A stretch of 21,186 nt of DNA from JBBSEZ01 sp038239195 (GTDB taxonomy: Bacteria; Planctomycetota; Planctomycetia; Gemmatales; Gemmataceae): contig JBBSEZ010000141.1 in assembly GCA_038239195.1 (NCBI GenBank), positions 1 through 21,186 on the forward strand, written 5' to 3'. A program made the position numbers and the translations under genes. Position 1 is the first letter of the stretch, and every line of letters starts with the position of its first letter. The notes below the pieces were generated by a model that was not told the origin of the DNA, did no database searches, and was given only the letters and a program-made list of their open reading frames with translations. Of the stretch, positions 1-8,327 are shown in pieces.

Positions 1-100
1 CTTGCCGATCGCTTTCGGGGTTGAAGACGAGGTCGGGGTGGTCGTTCAGGCCGATCTCGCAGGAGTTGCAGTAGGGGCATTGGGCCAGTTGTCGGATCAT
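1..100 (-). CDS. Small Cys-motif protein, N-terminal part only (cut by window edge)
   Basis: An ATG at 98-100 on the minus strand opens a frame that stays open for 33 codons to the window edge. It begins MIRQLAQCPYCNSCEIGLND and continues with a DHPDLVFNP-like stretch. The CPYC-x2-C arrangement (Cys8, Cys11, Cys14) suggests a metal-binding or redox site near the N-terminus. It lies 80 bp downstream of the membrane protein at 181-735 on the same strand and could belong to the norB transcript. No clear Shine-Dalgarno precedes the ATG. I do not know its function. I recall similar short CPYC proteins as hypothetical in planctomycetes, but that is memory rather than evidence here. Confidence 0.5.
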   Translation of the reverse strand, partial: MIRQLAQCPYCNSCEIGLNDHPDLVFNPESDRQ

Positions 101-180
101 GGAGCAGCTCGGTGGCAGAAAGGGCCAGTACGGGGACAGTGCACCCGACGGCGCTCCCTTGCGTAACGAAAAAGGGCCCG

Positions 181-735
181 TCACTGGGGCTCGCGGCTTG
201 CCGGCCGGAAGGGCCCCATCCTGCGCACGTCCCGCGCCAGATGCCCCAAACACCCCAGCAAGGCCACCAGGAGCAAGCCCGTGCCCGGTTGGCCCCCCCA
301 CCGCCACATCCCGGCCGACGCCAGCACGGCCCCCGCCCCAAACATCAATGCGGAGAGGCGTTGGTGGAAACGGCCGACGTCGGTTTCCGCCCAGCCGGCG
401 AGCGAGCGGAAAAGATGGCGGCCCTCGTCGTGGGGGGTGCAGGCCCCCTTGAGAGGGCAGTTGTTACAGGTCGAGGCGGGGGCGCGGTAGACGGCCAGCC
501 GATTGGCCTCGTCGAGGACGTGCAGCGACAGCCGCTCGCCCTCGGGGCACTCGTAATGGTCTTCCGCTTCGACGTACTCGAACCCCCGTTCCCCGTGCCG
601 CCGCGCCCGCGCGAAGTGGACGCGAGCCAGGGCCTCGACCGCGCGGGCGCCCAGCAACACCCCACCCACGTACGCGAGGATGATCCAGAGCTCCCCTTCG
701 GCCGGGAGGCTCAGCAGCGCATCGACCAGGCTCAT
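181..735 (-). CDS. Membrane protein with a four-cysteine (transposase-like zinc) module
   Basis: This 184-residue protein has one predicted N-terminal membrane segment (about residues 16-32) and two near the C-terminus (about 129-146 and 150-166). Between them is a soluble, charged stretch with YECPEGERL (Cys63) and CNNCPLKGACT (Cys90, Cys93, Cys99). The spacing resembles the zinc-binding segment of IS1182-type DDE transposases, but no catalytic DDE domain is present. The start is well supported: GAGGAGG lies about 6 nt upstream of the ATG. The gene begins 19 bp after the norB stop on the same strand, so co-transcription with the NO reductase is likely. A role as a helper, a metal or redox sensor, or a quinol-side partner of qNOR is possible but unproven. 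I do not recognise the family. Confidence 0.72.
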   Translation of the reverse strand: MSLVDALLSLPAEGELWIILAYVGGVLLGARAVEALARVHFARARRHGERGFEYVEAEDHYECPEGERLSLHVLDEANRLAVYRAPASTCNNCPLKGACTPHDEGRHLFRSLAGWAETDVGRFHQRLSALMFGAGAVLASAGMWRWGGQPGTGLLLVALLGCLGHLARDVRRMGPFRPASREPQ

Positions 736-754
736 TGACGCCTCCTCGCACGGG

Positions 755-3061
755 TTACGGCGTCGGCGCGGGCGGGGCGACCTCCGTGAAGAGCGGGCCC
801 TCCAGAGCGGCGCCCGAAGCGTCCGTGGGGGCGCGCAAGGGCGAGGGCCGGATCACCGCCTTTGCCGTCAGGTAGACCAGCGGTACCACCCCGGCGATGA
901 AGACGACGTCGCCGGGCAGCCGCAGCCATTCGATGTACGTGTGCTGCTCGAAGAACTCCAGCGAGCGCGCGTGCCAGTAGCCGTTGGTCACCACGTCGGC
1001 GAGTTGCAGCACGCCGAGGGGAAAGAGGTTGGCAAAGACCATCCAGGCCAGCCCCAGGTTCAGCGCCCAGAACGAGAAGCCGATCAGCCGCTCGCTCCAG
1101 TCTTCCGGCCGAAGCAAGTAACGCAGGCAGAAGACCAGCAGGGCCATGGCCAGCATCCCGTAGACGCCCATCATGGCGGCGTGGGCGTGATTGGCCGTCA
1201 AGTGCGTGCCGATCTCGTAGTAACTCACCACGGGAAGGTTGATCAGGAAACCGAAGACGCCCGCCCCGAGGAAGTTCCAGAAGCCGACGGCGGCGAGGTA
1301 CAGGACGGCCCAACGGTGCGGGAACTGCGTTTGGCCCCCGCCCACCTGCTGTCTCGCCCCCAGTTGCAGGAACGTCCAGGCCTCCACCGTCAGAAAGGTC
1401 AGCGGGATGACCTCGGCCGCGGAGAAGAAGGCGCCGAGCGCCATGTGGATCGCCGGCGTGCCGCTGAAGTAAAGGTGGTGCATGGTCCCGACGACCCCAC
1501 CCATCGAGTAGAGCAAAATGTCCAGATAGACGACCCGCGTGGCCGTCTTCTCCGACACCACGCCCAACAGGACGAACACGTACGCGACCATGATGGTCGT
1601 GAACAGCTCGAGGAAGTCCTCGACCCACAGATGCACGACCCAGAAGCGCCAGAAGTCGGCGATGGCAAAGTCCGTCCTCGAATAGCAGAGCAGGCCGACC
1701 GCGTAGAAAAAGGGGATCGTCAGGGCGCTATAGAAGAACAGGTGGGGCAGGTTCCCCCGGCTCTCGGTCGCGAGCTTTGCCCGCAGGCCCCGCCAGAGGA
1801 TGACGCACCACCCCGCCAGGCCGCCGATCAGCAGCACTTGCCAGACGCGGCCCAGGTCGAGGTATTCCCAGCCCTGGGCGCCGATTTGCGACCGGGCCGC
1901 CCCGGTGATCCAGCCCTTGTAGCTGGCCGCCTCGCCCGCCATGCTGCCGACCACGACCACGACCAGCGCCGCCAGGAGCCCGAACACCAGCAGGCGCTGG
2001 CCGCGCGGCTCCGCGCCCGTGATGATCGGGGCCAGGAACACGCCCGCGGCCAGGAACGCGGCGACCACGAAAAAGAGGGCCAGTTGCAAGTGCCAGGTCC
2101 GGGTCAAGTTGTAGGGCAAGTACCGCGCCAGGTCCATTCCGAAGAACCCGCCGGTCTCGGCGTGATAGTGCGCCGTCGCCCCACCCAGCAAGGTCTGCAC
2201 CAGGAAGAGGGCCGCGACGACGAAGAAATACCAGGCCGTGGCCCGCTGGCCCGGCGTCAGGGCCACGTCGGCCGGCGGGCGGAACTGCAAGCGCCGCTCC
2301 TCGGCGGCGTGCCAGCCGAGGAAGGTGGCGTAGCGCCCGAAGAGGGTGAGCAGCAGGCCGATGCCGCCGAGCAAGGCGATGATCGACAGGGCGCTCCAGA
2401 CGACGGCCTCCTGGGTCAACTGGTTGCCGACCAGGGGCTCGGGGGGCCAGTTGTTCGTGTACGAATGAGGCCGGCCCGGCCGCCGGGCCGAGGCGGTCCA
2501 GGCGGTCCAGGCGATGAAGGCCACGATGCGGCGCGACTCCTCCGGGTCGGCCACGGCGTGAGGGCCGAGGCCGCCCCCGCCGCTGTGCTCGCGGTTGAGG
2601 ACCTCCTTTTCGTAATGGCGGCGGACGACGGCGAAGGCTGCAACCTGCCCGTCGGTCCAGGTCAAGACGTCCGTCTCCGGGTCGTAGCGGTTCGCCTGGA
2701 GCTCTCGACGGACCTTCTCCTCCGCCTCGGCGGTCCCGCCATACAGCCGCCCCATCTCCACGGCCTGACGGTGGAGGTAATCGGCGGTGAAGTCGGGCCC
2801 GAGATAGGCCCCGTGGCCATAGATCGAGCCGTATTGCATCATCCCATAGGTGAGGAACAGCTCCTGGCCGCTGCGGACGTCCTCGGCGGTGAAGACCGTC
2901 TTCCCCGCCTCCGAAGCGACGCGGCCGGGGATGGGCGGATGATCCTGGTAGACCCGGATCGCCAGGTAGCCCAGGATCGCGAAGCCCACGAGGAAGGTGA
3001 GGACGACGACCTGGAGCCACAGCGGAGAAACCGCCATCCGGGACCGTGGTGCATTACTCAT
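755..3061 (-). CDS. norB: Quinol-dependent nitric oxide reductase (qNOR, NorB/NorZ)
   Basis: This enzyme reduces two NO to N2O in the cytoplasmic membrane, taking electrons from quinol. The chosen ATG (3059-3061) gives 768 residues, the usual size of single-chain qNOR. The frame is open further upstream, but the earlier start would add 34 residues of low-complexity sequence ahead of the first membrane helix. Residues about 38-220 form the periplasmic N-terminal extension fused to the catalytic core. They lack a CxxCH heme c motif, which argues for quinol rather than cytochrome c as donor. Core signatures are HLWVED (His477, Glu481) and MHH (His528, His529) for the FeB site, and ANHAHAAMMG (His624, His626) for the b-type hemes. 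His324 in TWHLQL is a further likely heme ligand. About a dozen more helices follow the extension. It is divergent from hoxE and sits upstream of the Cys-motif membrane protein. It may serve NO detoxification or energy conservation; no other denitrification gene is visible. Confidence 0.95.
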   Translation of the reverse strand: MSNAPRSRMAVSPLWLQVVVLTFLVGFAILGYLAIRVYQDHPPIPGRVASEAGKTVFTAEDVRSGQELFLTYGMMQYGSIYGHGAYLGPDFTADYLHRQAVEMGRLYGGTAEAEEKVRRELQANRYDPETDVLTWTDGQVAAFAVVRRHYEKEVLNREHSGGGGLGPHAVADPEESRRIVAFIAWTAWTASARRPGRPHSYTNNWPPEPLVGNQLTQEAVVWSALSIIALLGGIGLLLTLFGRYATFLGWHAAEERRLQFRPPADVALTPGQRATAWYFFVVAALFLVQTLLGGATAHYHAETGGFFGMDLARYLPYNLTRTWHLQLALFFVVAAFLAAGVFLAPIITGAEPRGQRLLVFGLLAALVVVVVGSMAGEAASYKGWITGAARSQIGAQGWEYLDLGRVWQVLLIGGLAGWCVILWRGLRAKLATESRGNLPHLFFYSALTIPFFYAVGLLCYSRTDFAIADFWRFWVVHLWVEDFLELFTTIMVAYVFVLLGVVSEKTATRVVYLDILLYSMGGVVGTMHHLYFSGTPAIHMALGAFFSAAEVIPLTFLTVEAWTFLQLGARQQVGGGQTQFPHRWAVLYLAAVGFWNFLGAGVFGFLINLPVVSYYEIGTHLTANHAHAAMMGVYGMLAMALLVFCLRYLLRPEDWSERLIGFSFWALNLGLAWMVFANLFPLGVLQLADVVTNGYWHARSLEFFEQHTYIEWLRLPGDVVFIAGVVPLVYLTAKAVIRPSPLRAPTDASGAALEGPLFTEVAPPAPTP

Positions 3062-3470
3062 CGGCAACCCTCTGTCGGCGAACGGCGGGCTCACCCGCCG
3101 CGGGATGTTCGCGCCACCTCCACCTCGAGCCATTCGGGAGATCGACCTTCTGGCCCGGGTCAAACTCGGCCCTGCTTACGCAAGGTGTATGCCCGACGCC
3201 CCGCGCTGGCATCGGAATGGCCTCAATTGTTTCGAGGCGCGGGGGCGCGTGGCCTCTCGACGTGGCCCCGCGGTGCGCGGGCTTGGGGCCAAGCGCCGTT
3301 TCCGCACGGGCGCTGTGCGGGCCCGGTACAGCCCCCCACGCCAACAGGGGTCCTCGCCTCTCGCCTGTCTCGATTTCGCAGGCCCCAAACGACTTGCCCC
3401 CCGGCTTCTGGCCGCGCGGCACCTCCCTTGCTAGGCTTCCGTCAGGAGGCGCCCGAACAGGAGGACACCC
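3062..3470. promoter_or_regulatory. Divergent norB/hoxE intergenic region
   Basis: This 409-bp gene-free stretch must hold the start signals of both the leftward norB genes and the rightward hydrogenase operon. Visible dyads are GCTTGG-GG-CCAAGC at 3281-3294, overlapped by TGGCCCC (3263-3269) pairing with GGGGCCA (3285-3291), and GCCTC at 3220-3224 facing GAGGC at 3234-3238 around an AT-rich centre (AATTGTTTC). They could be operators or RNA hairpins. I could not identify a convincing -35/-10 pair, a sigma-54 box or an Fnr/Crp-type TTGAT-N4-ATCAA site. Short open frames in this stretch look like noise. Confidence 0.5.
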
Positions 3471-3968
3471 GTGGACTCGGATGGACACCCCGGCGACGAC
3501 AAGCGCCTCAAGGTGCTCGACGTCGCCATGAAGCGCCACCTCTACCGGCCCGACGCCCTCATCGAGGTGCTGCACAAGGCCCAGGACCTGTTCGGCTTCC
3601 TCGAGCCCGGCGTGCTGCTCCGCGTGGCCCGCGGCCTGAAGCTCCCCCCCAGTCGCGTCTACGGCGTCGCCACCTTCTACCACCTGTTTACTCTCAAACC
3701 GCAGGGCGAGCACACCTGCGTCGTGTGCCTGGGGACCGCCTGCTTCGTCAAGGGCGCCGGCCGGCTCCTGGCCGAGGTCGAGGGCATGGCCCGCGTCAAG
3801 GCCGGCGAGACGACGGCCGACCGGAAGCTGTCCCTGCTGACGGCCCGCTGCATCGGCGCTTGCGGCATCGCCCCGGCGGTGGTCTACGACGGCACGACGG
3901 CCGGCAAGCAGGCGCCCGAGGACGTGCGCGCGCGACTGAAAGGATGGCTGGCGAATGGATCGAAGTGA
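3471..3968 (+). CDS. hoxE: NAD-reducing hydrogenase diaphorase subunit HoxE
   Basis: HoxE is the NuoE-like subunit of pentameric bidirectional hydrogenases and carries one [2Fe-2S] cluster on the diaphorase side. The 165-residue protein has an N-terminal helical part (about 12-75, with VYGVATFYHLFTL typical of the family) and a thioredoxin-like C-terminal part. The cluster ligands are Cys86-x4-Cys91 (CLGTAC) and Cys127-x3-Cys131 (CIGAC). The start is a GTG, supported by AGGAGG-type spacing at 3459-3464, six to seven nt upstream. It is the first gene of the cluster and overlaps hoxF by 14 bp. NuoE of complex I is the alternative, but the downstream hoxF-U-Y-H order settles it. Confidence 0.93.
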   Translation: MDSDGHPGDDKRLKVLDVAMKRHLYRPDALIEVLHKAQDLFGFLEPGVLLRVARGLKLPPSRVYGVATFYHLFTLKPQGEHTCVVCLGTACFVKGAGRLLAEVEGMARVKAGETTADRKLSLLTARCIGACGIAPAVVYDGTTAGKQAPEDVRARLKGWLANGSK

Positions 3969-5592
3969 GCTGCTGCAACTGGCGGAGAAGGAGCGGGGCT
4001 CCTGGAAGCCGACGCGCGTGCTCTGCTGCACCGCCTCGGGCTGTCAGGCCTCCAACGCGCTGGGCGTCCGGCGCGGCCTCGAGCAGGCCGTGCGCGACCG
4101 CAAGTTGGCCGACCGCGTCCAGGTGGTCGGCGCCGGCTGCATGGGCCTGTGCGGCAGCGGGCCGCTCGTCCAGGTCGAGCAGGGCCCCGTGCTGTTCGAG
4201 CAGGCCACGCCGGAGGGGGCCGGCTCGCTCCTCGACGCGCTCGACGGCGGCAATGCGGCCGTGCGGCGCGGCGACCTCACCCACCCGTTCTTCACCGCGC
4301 AGACGAAGGTGGTCTGCGAGACGAGCGGGCGGATCGACTCGGAGCGCATCGAGGAATACGTCGCCGAGGGGGGCGGCTACCAGGGGCTGTGTCACGTCCT
4401 CGCCGAGATGACGCCGGCCGAGGTGGTCCAGGCCGTCGCCGACAGCGGGCTGCGCGGCCGGGGCGGGGCCGGCTACCCGACCGGGCTGAAGTGGGGCACG
4501 GTGGCCAAGATGCCGGGCCGGCAGAAGTACGTCGTCTGCAACGGCGACGAGGGCGACCCCGGCGCGTTCATGGACCGCTCCGTGATGGAGAGCGACCCGC
4601 ACCGGGTGCTGGAGGGCATGGCCATCGCCGGCTACGCGACCGGCGCCCATCAGGGCTTCGTCTACGTCCGCGCCGAGTACCCCCTGGCGGTCAGCCGGCT
4701 CCAGAAGGCCATCACCCAGGCCACCCGACTGGGAATGCTGGGCAGCGGCGTTTTCGAGACGCCCTTCGACTTCAAGATCGACGTCCGCATCGGCGCCGGC
4801 GCCTTCGTCTGCGGCGAGGAGACGGCCCTGATGGCGTCGATCGAGGGGCGCCGCGGCCTGCCCCGCCCGCGCCCGCCCTACCCCGCCGAGCAGGGCCTTT
4901 TCGGCTGCCCAACGCTGATCAACAACGTCGAGACGTTCGCCAACGTCCCGGCCATCCTGCGCAAGGGCCCCGCCTGGTTCGCCTCGATCGGCACGGCCAA
5001 GAGCAAGGGCACCAAGATCTTCTCGCTGACCGGGAAGGTGCGCAACACCGGGCTGATCGAGGTGCCGATGGGCACCACGCTGCGGCACGTCGTCGAGGTG
5101 ATGGGCGGCGGCGTCCCCGACGGCGGGCGCGTCAAGGCGGTGCAGACCGGCGGGCCGTCCGGCGGGTGCCTGCCGGCCGACCTGCTCGACACGCCGGTGG
5201 ATTACGACTCGCTGACGCAGCTCGGCTCGATCATGGGCTCGGGCGGGATGATCGTGATGGACCAGGACACGAACATGGTGGACGTGGCCCGGTTCTTCAT
5301 GGAGTTCTGCATGGACGAGTCGTGCGGCAAGTGCATCCCCTGTAGGGCCGGGACCGTGCAGATGTACCGGCTGCTCGACAAGATCGTCCGCAAGGAGGCG
5401 GGCCCGGACGACCTCGCACGGCTCGAGGAACTGTGCCCGATGGTGCGCGACACGAGCCTGTGCGGCCTGGGGCAGACGGCGCCCAACCCGGTGCTGAGCA
5501 CGCTGCGCTACTTCCGCCCCGAGTACGAGGCGCTGCTGCGCGCGCCGGCGGCTCGCAACGGCCGGGTGCCCCTGCCGCTGCGCCCGGCGTGA
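3955..5592 (+). CDS. hoxF: NAD-reducing hydrogenase diaphorase subunit HoxF
   Basis: HoxF holds the FMN and NAD(H) site where hydride is exchanged with pyridine nucleotide. The 545 residues show three parts. An N-terminal thioredoxin-like [2Fe-2S] domain has Cys25-x4-Cys30 and Cys62-x3-Cys66. The central NuoF-like FMN/NADH domain has GRGGAGYPTGLKW (168-180) and CNGDEGDPGAFMDR (195-208). The C-terminal [4Fe-4S] site is SCGKCIPC (Cys457, 460, 463) plus Cys503 in LCGLG. The ATG lies inside the end of hoxE (14-bp overlap) with AAGGA about 10 nt upstream, which implies translational coupling. All expected cofactor ligands are intact. The short Arg/Pro-rich tail after residue 530 is unremarkable. 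Confidence 0.95.
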   Translation: MDRSELLQLAEKERGSWKPTRVLCCTASGCQASNALGVRRGLEQAVRDRKLADRVQVVGAGCMGLCGSGPLVQVEQGPVLFEQATPEGAGSLLDALDGGNAAVRRGDLTHPFFTAQTKVVCETSGRIDSERIEEYVAEGGGYQGLCHVLAEMTPAEVVQAVADSGLRGRGGAGYPTGLKWGTVAKMPGRQKYVVCNGDEGDPGAFMDRSVMESDPHRVLEGMAIAGYATGAHQGFVYVRAEYPLAVSRLQKAITQATRLGMLGSGVFETPFDFKIDVRIGAGAFVCGEETALMASIEGRRGLPRPRPPYPAEQGLFGCPTLINNVETFANVPAILRKGPAWFASIGTAKSKGTKIFSLTGKVRNTGLIEVPMGTTLRHVVEVMGGGVPDGGRVKAVQTGGPSGGCLPADLLDTPVDYDSLTQLGSIMGSGGMIVMDQDTNMVDVARFFMEFCMDESCGKCIPCRAGTVQMYRLLDKIVRKEAGPDDLARLEELCPMVRDTSLCGLGQTAPNPVLSTLRYFRPEYEALLRAPAARNGRVPLPLRPA

Positions 5593-5622
5593 GAGGGCCA
5601 TTCCCAACCGAGGACCATCCGC

Positions 5623-6339
5623 ATGAGCGTCGTGACGCTGACCGTGGACGAGAAGGCCGTCTCGGCCAACGAGGGACAGACGTTGCTGGAGGTGGCGCGC
5701 GAGGCGGACATCGCCATCCCGACCCTGTGCCACCTCGACGGCACCTCGGACGTCGGCGCGTGCCGGCTGTGCCTCGTCGAGCTGGCGGGCAGCCCGCGGC
5801 TGTTCCCCGCCTGCGTCACGCGCGTGGCGGAGGGGATGGCGGTCCGCACGACCACCCCCAAGCTCGTCGAGTACCGCAAGATGATCCTCGAGCTGCTCTT
5901 CGCCGAGCGCAACCACGTCTGCTCGGTGTGCGTGGCCAACACCTCCTGCGAGCTGCAAACGCTGGCCGCCAACCAGGGCATGGACCACGTCCGCTTCGAG
6001 TACCTGCACCCGCAACTCCCCGTCGATACCAGCCACGAGCGCTTCGGGATCGACCACAACCGCTGCATCCTCTGCACCCGCTGCGTGCGAACCTGCGACG
6101 AGATCGAGGGGGCGCACACCTGGGACGTGGCCGGGCGCGGCGTGAAGTCGCGCGTCATCACCGACCTGAACCAGCCGTGGGGCGAGGCGCAGAGCTGCAC
6201 TTCGTGTGGCAAGTGCGTTCAGGCATGCCCGACGGGCGCCATCTTCCGCCAGGGCTCGACGGTCGCGGAGATGCAGCGCGACCGCGAGCAACTGGCCTTT
6301 CTCGTCCGCGCCCGGGAGAAGAAGCAATGGGTAAGCTGA
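5623..6339 (+). CDS. hoxU: NAD-reducing hydrogenase iron-sulfur subunit HoxU
   Basis: HoxU is the electron relay between the HoxF diaphorase and the HoxY/HoxH hydrogenase, related to the N-terminus of NuoG. The 238 residues contain a plant-type [2Fe-2S] domain (Cys36, Cys47, Cys50, Cys64) and the His-Cys [4Fe-4S] motif around His98-Cys100-Cys103-Cys109. A two-cluster ferredoxin domain follows, with CILCTRCVRTC (Cys148, 151, 154, 158) and CTSCGKCVQAC (Cys192, 195, 198, 202). It starts 30 bp after hoxF and overlaps hoxY by 13 bp. Its size matches HoxU rather than full-length NuoG, which supports hydrogenase over complex I. Confidence 0.95.
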   Translation: MSVVTLTVDEKAVSANEGQTLLEVAREADIAIPTLCHLDGTSDVGACRLCLVELAGSPRLFPACVTRVAEGMAVRTTTPKLVEYRKMILELLFAERNHVCSVCVANTSCELQTLAANQGMDHVRFEYLHPQLPVDTSHERFGIDHNRCILCTRCVRTCDEIEGAHTWDVAGRGVKSRVITDLNQPWGEAQSCTSCGKCVQACPTGAIFRQGSTVAEMQRDREQLAFLVRAREKKQWVS

Positions 6340-6869
6340 GGTTCGCCACCGTCTGGCTGGGCGGCTGCTCGGGCTGCCACATGTCCTTCCTCGACCTGGA
6401 CGAGTGGCTGATCGAGCTGGCCGAGAAGGTCGATCTGGTCTTCAGCCCTCTGGCGGACGTCAAGGACTATCCCGACGGGGTGGACGTGGTGCTGGTCGAG
6501 GGGGCGGTGGCCAACGCCGAGAACCTGGAGATGGCCCGTTGCCTGCGGGCGCGGAGCCGCTATGTAATGTCCTTCGGGGACTGCGCGGTGACCGGCAACG
6601 TGACCGCCTTGCGCAACCCGCTGGGGGTGGCCCTGGAGGTGCTGCGGCCGGTCTACCTGGAGAACGGCGATCTCAACGCCCGCCTGCCCGACGACCGGGA
6701 GGTGGTGCCGGTGCTGCTGGACAAGGTCCTGCCTCTCCATCAGGTGGTCCCCGTTGATTTCTACCTGCCGGGGTGCCCGCCGCCGGCCGGCCGCATCCGG
6801 GCGGTGCTCCAGGCCCTCCTGGAAGGCAAGGCGCCCGCGCTGGAGGCCGGGCAGCGGGGCTTCGGCTGA
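6327..6869 (+). CDS. hoxY: NAD-reducing [NiFe]-hydrogenase small subunit HoxY
   Basis: HoxY is the small subunit carrying the proximal [4Fe-4S] cluster next to the NiFe site of HoxH. The 180-residue product has the expected four ligands: Cys14 and Cys17 in GGCSGCHMS, Cys86 in FGDCAVTGN and Cys150 in LPGCPPP. It is much shorter than uptake hydrogenase small subunits and lacks a Tat signal and the medial and distal clusters, as expected for a soluble cytoplasmic enzyme. The start ATG at 6327 lies inside the last codons of hoxU, giving a 13-bp overlap. The same reading frame is open far upstream, but that part is a shadow of hoxF and hoxU. Confidence 0.94.
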   Translation: MGKLRFATVWLGGCSGCHMSFLDLDEWLIELAEKVDLVFSPLADVKDYPDGVDVVLVEGAVANAENLEMARCLRARSRYVMSFGDCAVTGNVTALRNPLGVALEVLRPVYLENGDLNARLPDDREVVPVLLDKVLPLHQVVPVDFYLPGCPPPAGRIRAVLQALLEGKAPALEAGQRGFG

Positions 6870-6906
6870 GATAGGCGCGGCCGGCAAGGAGCGAGGAGAC
6901 AGGCTC

Positions 6907-8325
6907 ATGCAGCGCATCGTCATCGACCCGGTGTCCCGGATCGAGGGGCACGCCAAGATCAGCATCTTCCTGGACGACTCCGGGCAGGTGCTCGACGCGC
7001 GGTTCCACGTCACCGAGTTCCGCGGGTTCGAGCGCTTCTGCGTCGGCCGGCCGTTCACCGAAATGGCCGGGCTCAGCGCCCGCATCTGCGGCATCTGCCC
7101 CGTCAGTCACATCATGGCCTCGTCCAAGGCGGGCGACCGCATCCTGGCGGTCACCATCCCCCCCGCGGCGGAGAAGTTGCGCCGGCTGATGAACCTCGGC
7201 CAGATCGTGCAGTCGCACGCCCTGAGCTTCTTCCACCTCAGCGCGCCGGACCTGCTCCTGGGGTGGGACGGCGAGCCCGCCGGGCGCAACCTGTTCGGCC
7301 TGATCGCGGCCAACCCGGAGCTGGCGCGGGGCGGCATTCGGCTGCGGCAGTTCGGGCAGGAGATCATCGAGGCCCTGGGCGGCCGCAAGATCCACCCAGC
7401 CTGGTCGGTGCCCGGAGGCGTGCGCGAGGCGCTGTCGGCCGAGCGGCGCGAGTACCTGCGGCAGCGCCTGCCCGAGGCGAGGGACACCGCGCTGGCCGCG
7501 CTGGAGCTGTTCAAGGGCCTGCTCGACAAGTACCGCGAAGAGACGGAGGTCTTCGGCAAGTTCCCCTCCCACTTCCTGAGCCTGGTTCGTCCCGACGGCG
7601 GGTGGGAGCACTACGACGGCCACCTGCGCGTCGTAGATGCCGAGGGCGCCGTCGTGGCGGAGCTCGACGACCCGACGCGCTACTCGGAACTCATCGGTGA
7701 GGCGGTCGAGCCCGACTCGTTCCTGAAGTCTCCCTACTTCAAGCCGCTCGGCTACCCGGAGGGCGCCTACCGGGTCGGCCCCCTGGCCCGGCTGAACGTC
7801 TGCGAGCGGATGGGCACTCCCCTGGCCGACAAGGAACTGGAGGAGTACCGCCAGCGCGGCGGGCGAACCGTGACGTCGTCCTTCCTGTTCCACCATGCCC
7901 GGCTGATCGAGGTACTGGCGGCGACCGAGCTCATCGAACGGCTCCTGGAGGACGCGGACCTCTCGTCGGACCGGCTGCGGGCCCGGGCGTCGATCAACCA
8001 GTTGGAGGGGGTGGGCGTCAGCGAGGCGCCGCGCGGCACCCTGTTCCACCACTACCGGGTGGACGAGAACGGGCTGCTCACGAAGGTCAACCTGATCATC
8101 GCCACCGGGCAGAACGCCCTGGCGATGAACAAGGCCATCACCCAGATCGCCCGGCACTACGTCAAGGGGCCGAGCGTCCCCGAGGGGATGCTCAACCGCG
8201 TGGAGGCCGGCATCCGCGCCTTCGACCCGTGCCTGAGCTGCTCGACCCACGCGCTCGGCCAGATGCCGCTGCACGTCCGGCTGGTCGGGCCCGAGGGCAC
8301 CATCCTGGACGAGAAGAGGCGCTGA
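6907..8325 (+). CDS. hoxH: NAD-reducing [NiFe]-hydrogenase large subunit HoxH
   Basis: HoxH holds the NiFe(CN)2CO active site for reversible H2 oxidation. The 472-residue precursor has the L1 motif RICGICPVSH (Cys61, Cys64) near the N-terminus and the L2 motif DPCLSCSTH (Cys442, Cys445) at the C-terminus. All four Ni-binding cysteines are therefore present. A 24-residue tail follows His448. By family precedent the peptidase cuts after this histidine once nickel is loaded, and HoxW lies just downstream. The start follows GAGGAG-rich sequence and agrees with the conserved N-terminus IDPVSRIEGHAKI. The motif set together with HoxEFU indicates a group 3d-like bidirectional enzyme; a formal subgroup call needs a tree. 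Confidence 0.96.
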   Translation: MQRIVIDPVSRIEGHAKISIFLDDSGQVLDARFHVTEFRGFERFCVGRPFTEMAGLSARICGICPVSHIMASSKAGDRILAVTIPPAAEKLRRLMNLGQIVQSHALSFFHLSAPDLLLGWDGEPAGRNLFGLIAANPELARGGIRLRQFGQEIIEALGGRKIHPAWSVPGGVREALSAERREYLRQRLPEARDTALAALELFKGLLDKYREETEVFGKFPSHFLSLVRPDGGWEHYDGHLRVVDAEGAVVAELDDPTRYSELIGEAVEPDSFLKSPYFKPLGYPEGAYRVGPLARLNVCERMGTPLADKELEEYRQRGGRTVTSSFLFHHARLIEVLAATELIERLLEDADLSSDRLRARASINQLEGVGVSEAPRGTLFHHYRVDENGLLTKVNLIIATGQNALAMNKAITQIARHYVKGPSVPEGMLNRVEAGIRAFDPCLSCSTHALGQMPLHVRLVGPEGTILDEKRR

Positions 8326-8327
8326 GC

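Noticed and set aside
3062..3470. Fnr/Crp-type or sigma-54 site between norB and hoxE
   Set aside because: Only partial matches such as CTCAATTGTTTCGAG; no TTGAT-N4-ATCAA or GG-N10-GC element with proper context.
680..4411. Very long plus-strand open frame (over 1,200 codons) across norB and hoxE
   Set aside because: It is antisense to norB and out of frame with hoxE/hoxF; composition is Arg/Pro/Gly-rich with no domain. It is a by-product of high GC.
3796..6327. Long minus-strand open frame opposite hoxE-hoxF-hoxU
   Set aside because: The sense strand carries clear Hox motifs; the antisense product is low-complexity and rich in His, Arg and Ala.
3471..6339. hoxEFU as a partial respiratory complex I (nuoEFG)
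   Set aside because: HoxU is too short for NuoG, HoxF carries the extra N-terminal [2Fe-2S] domain, and hoxY/hoxH follow directly.
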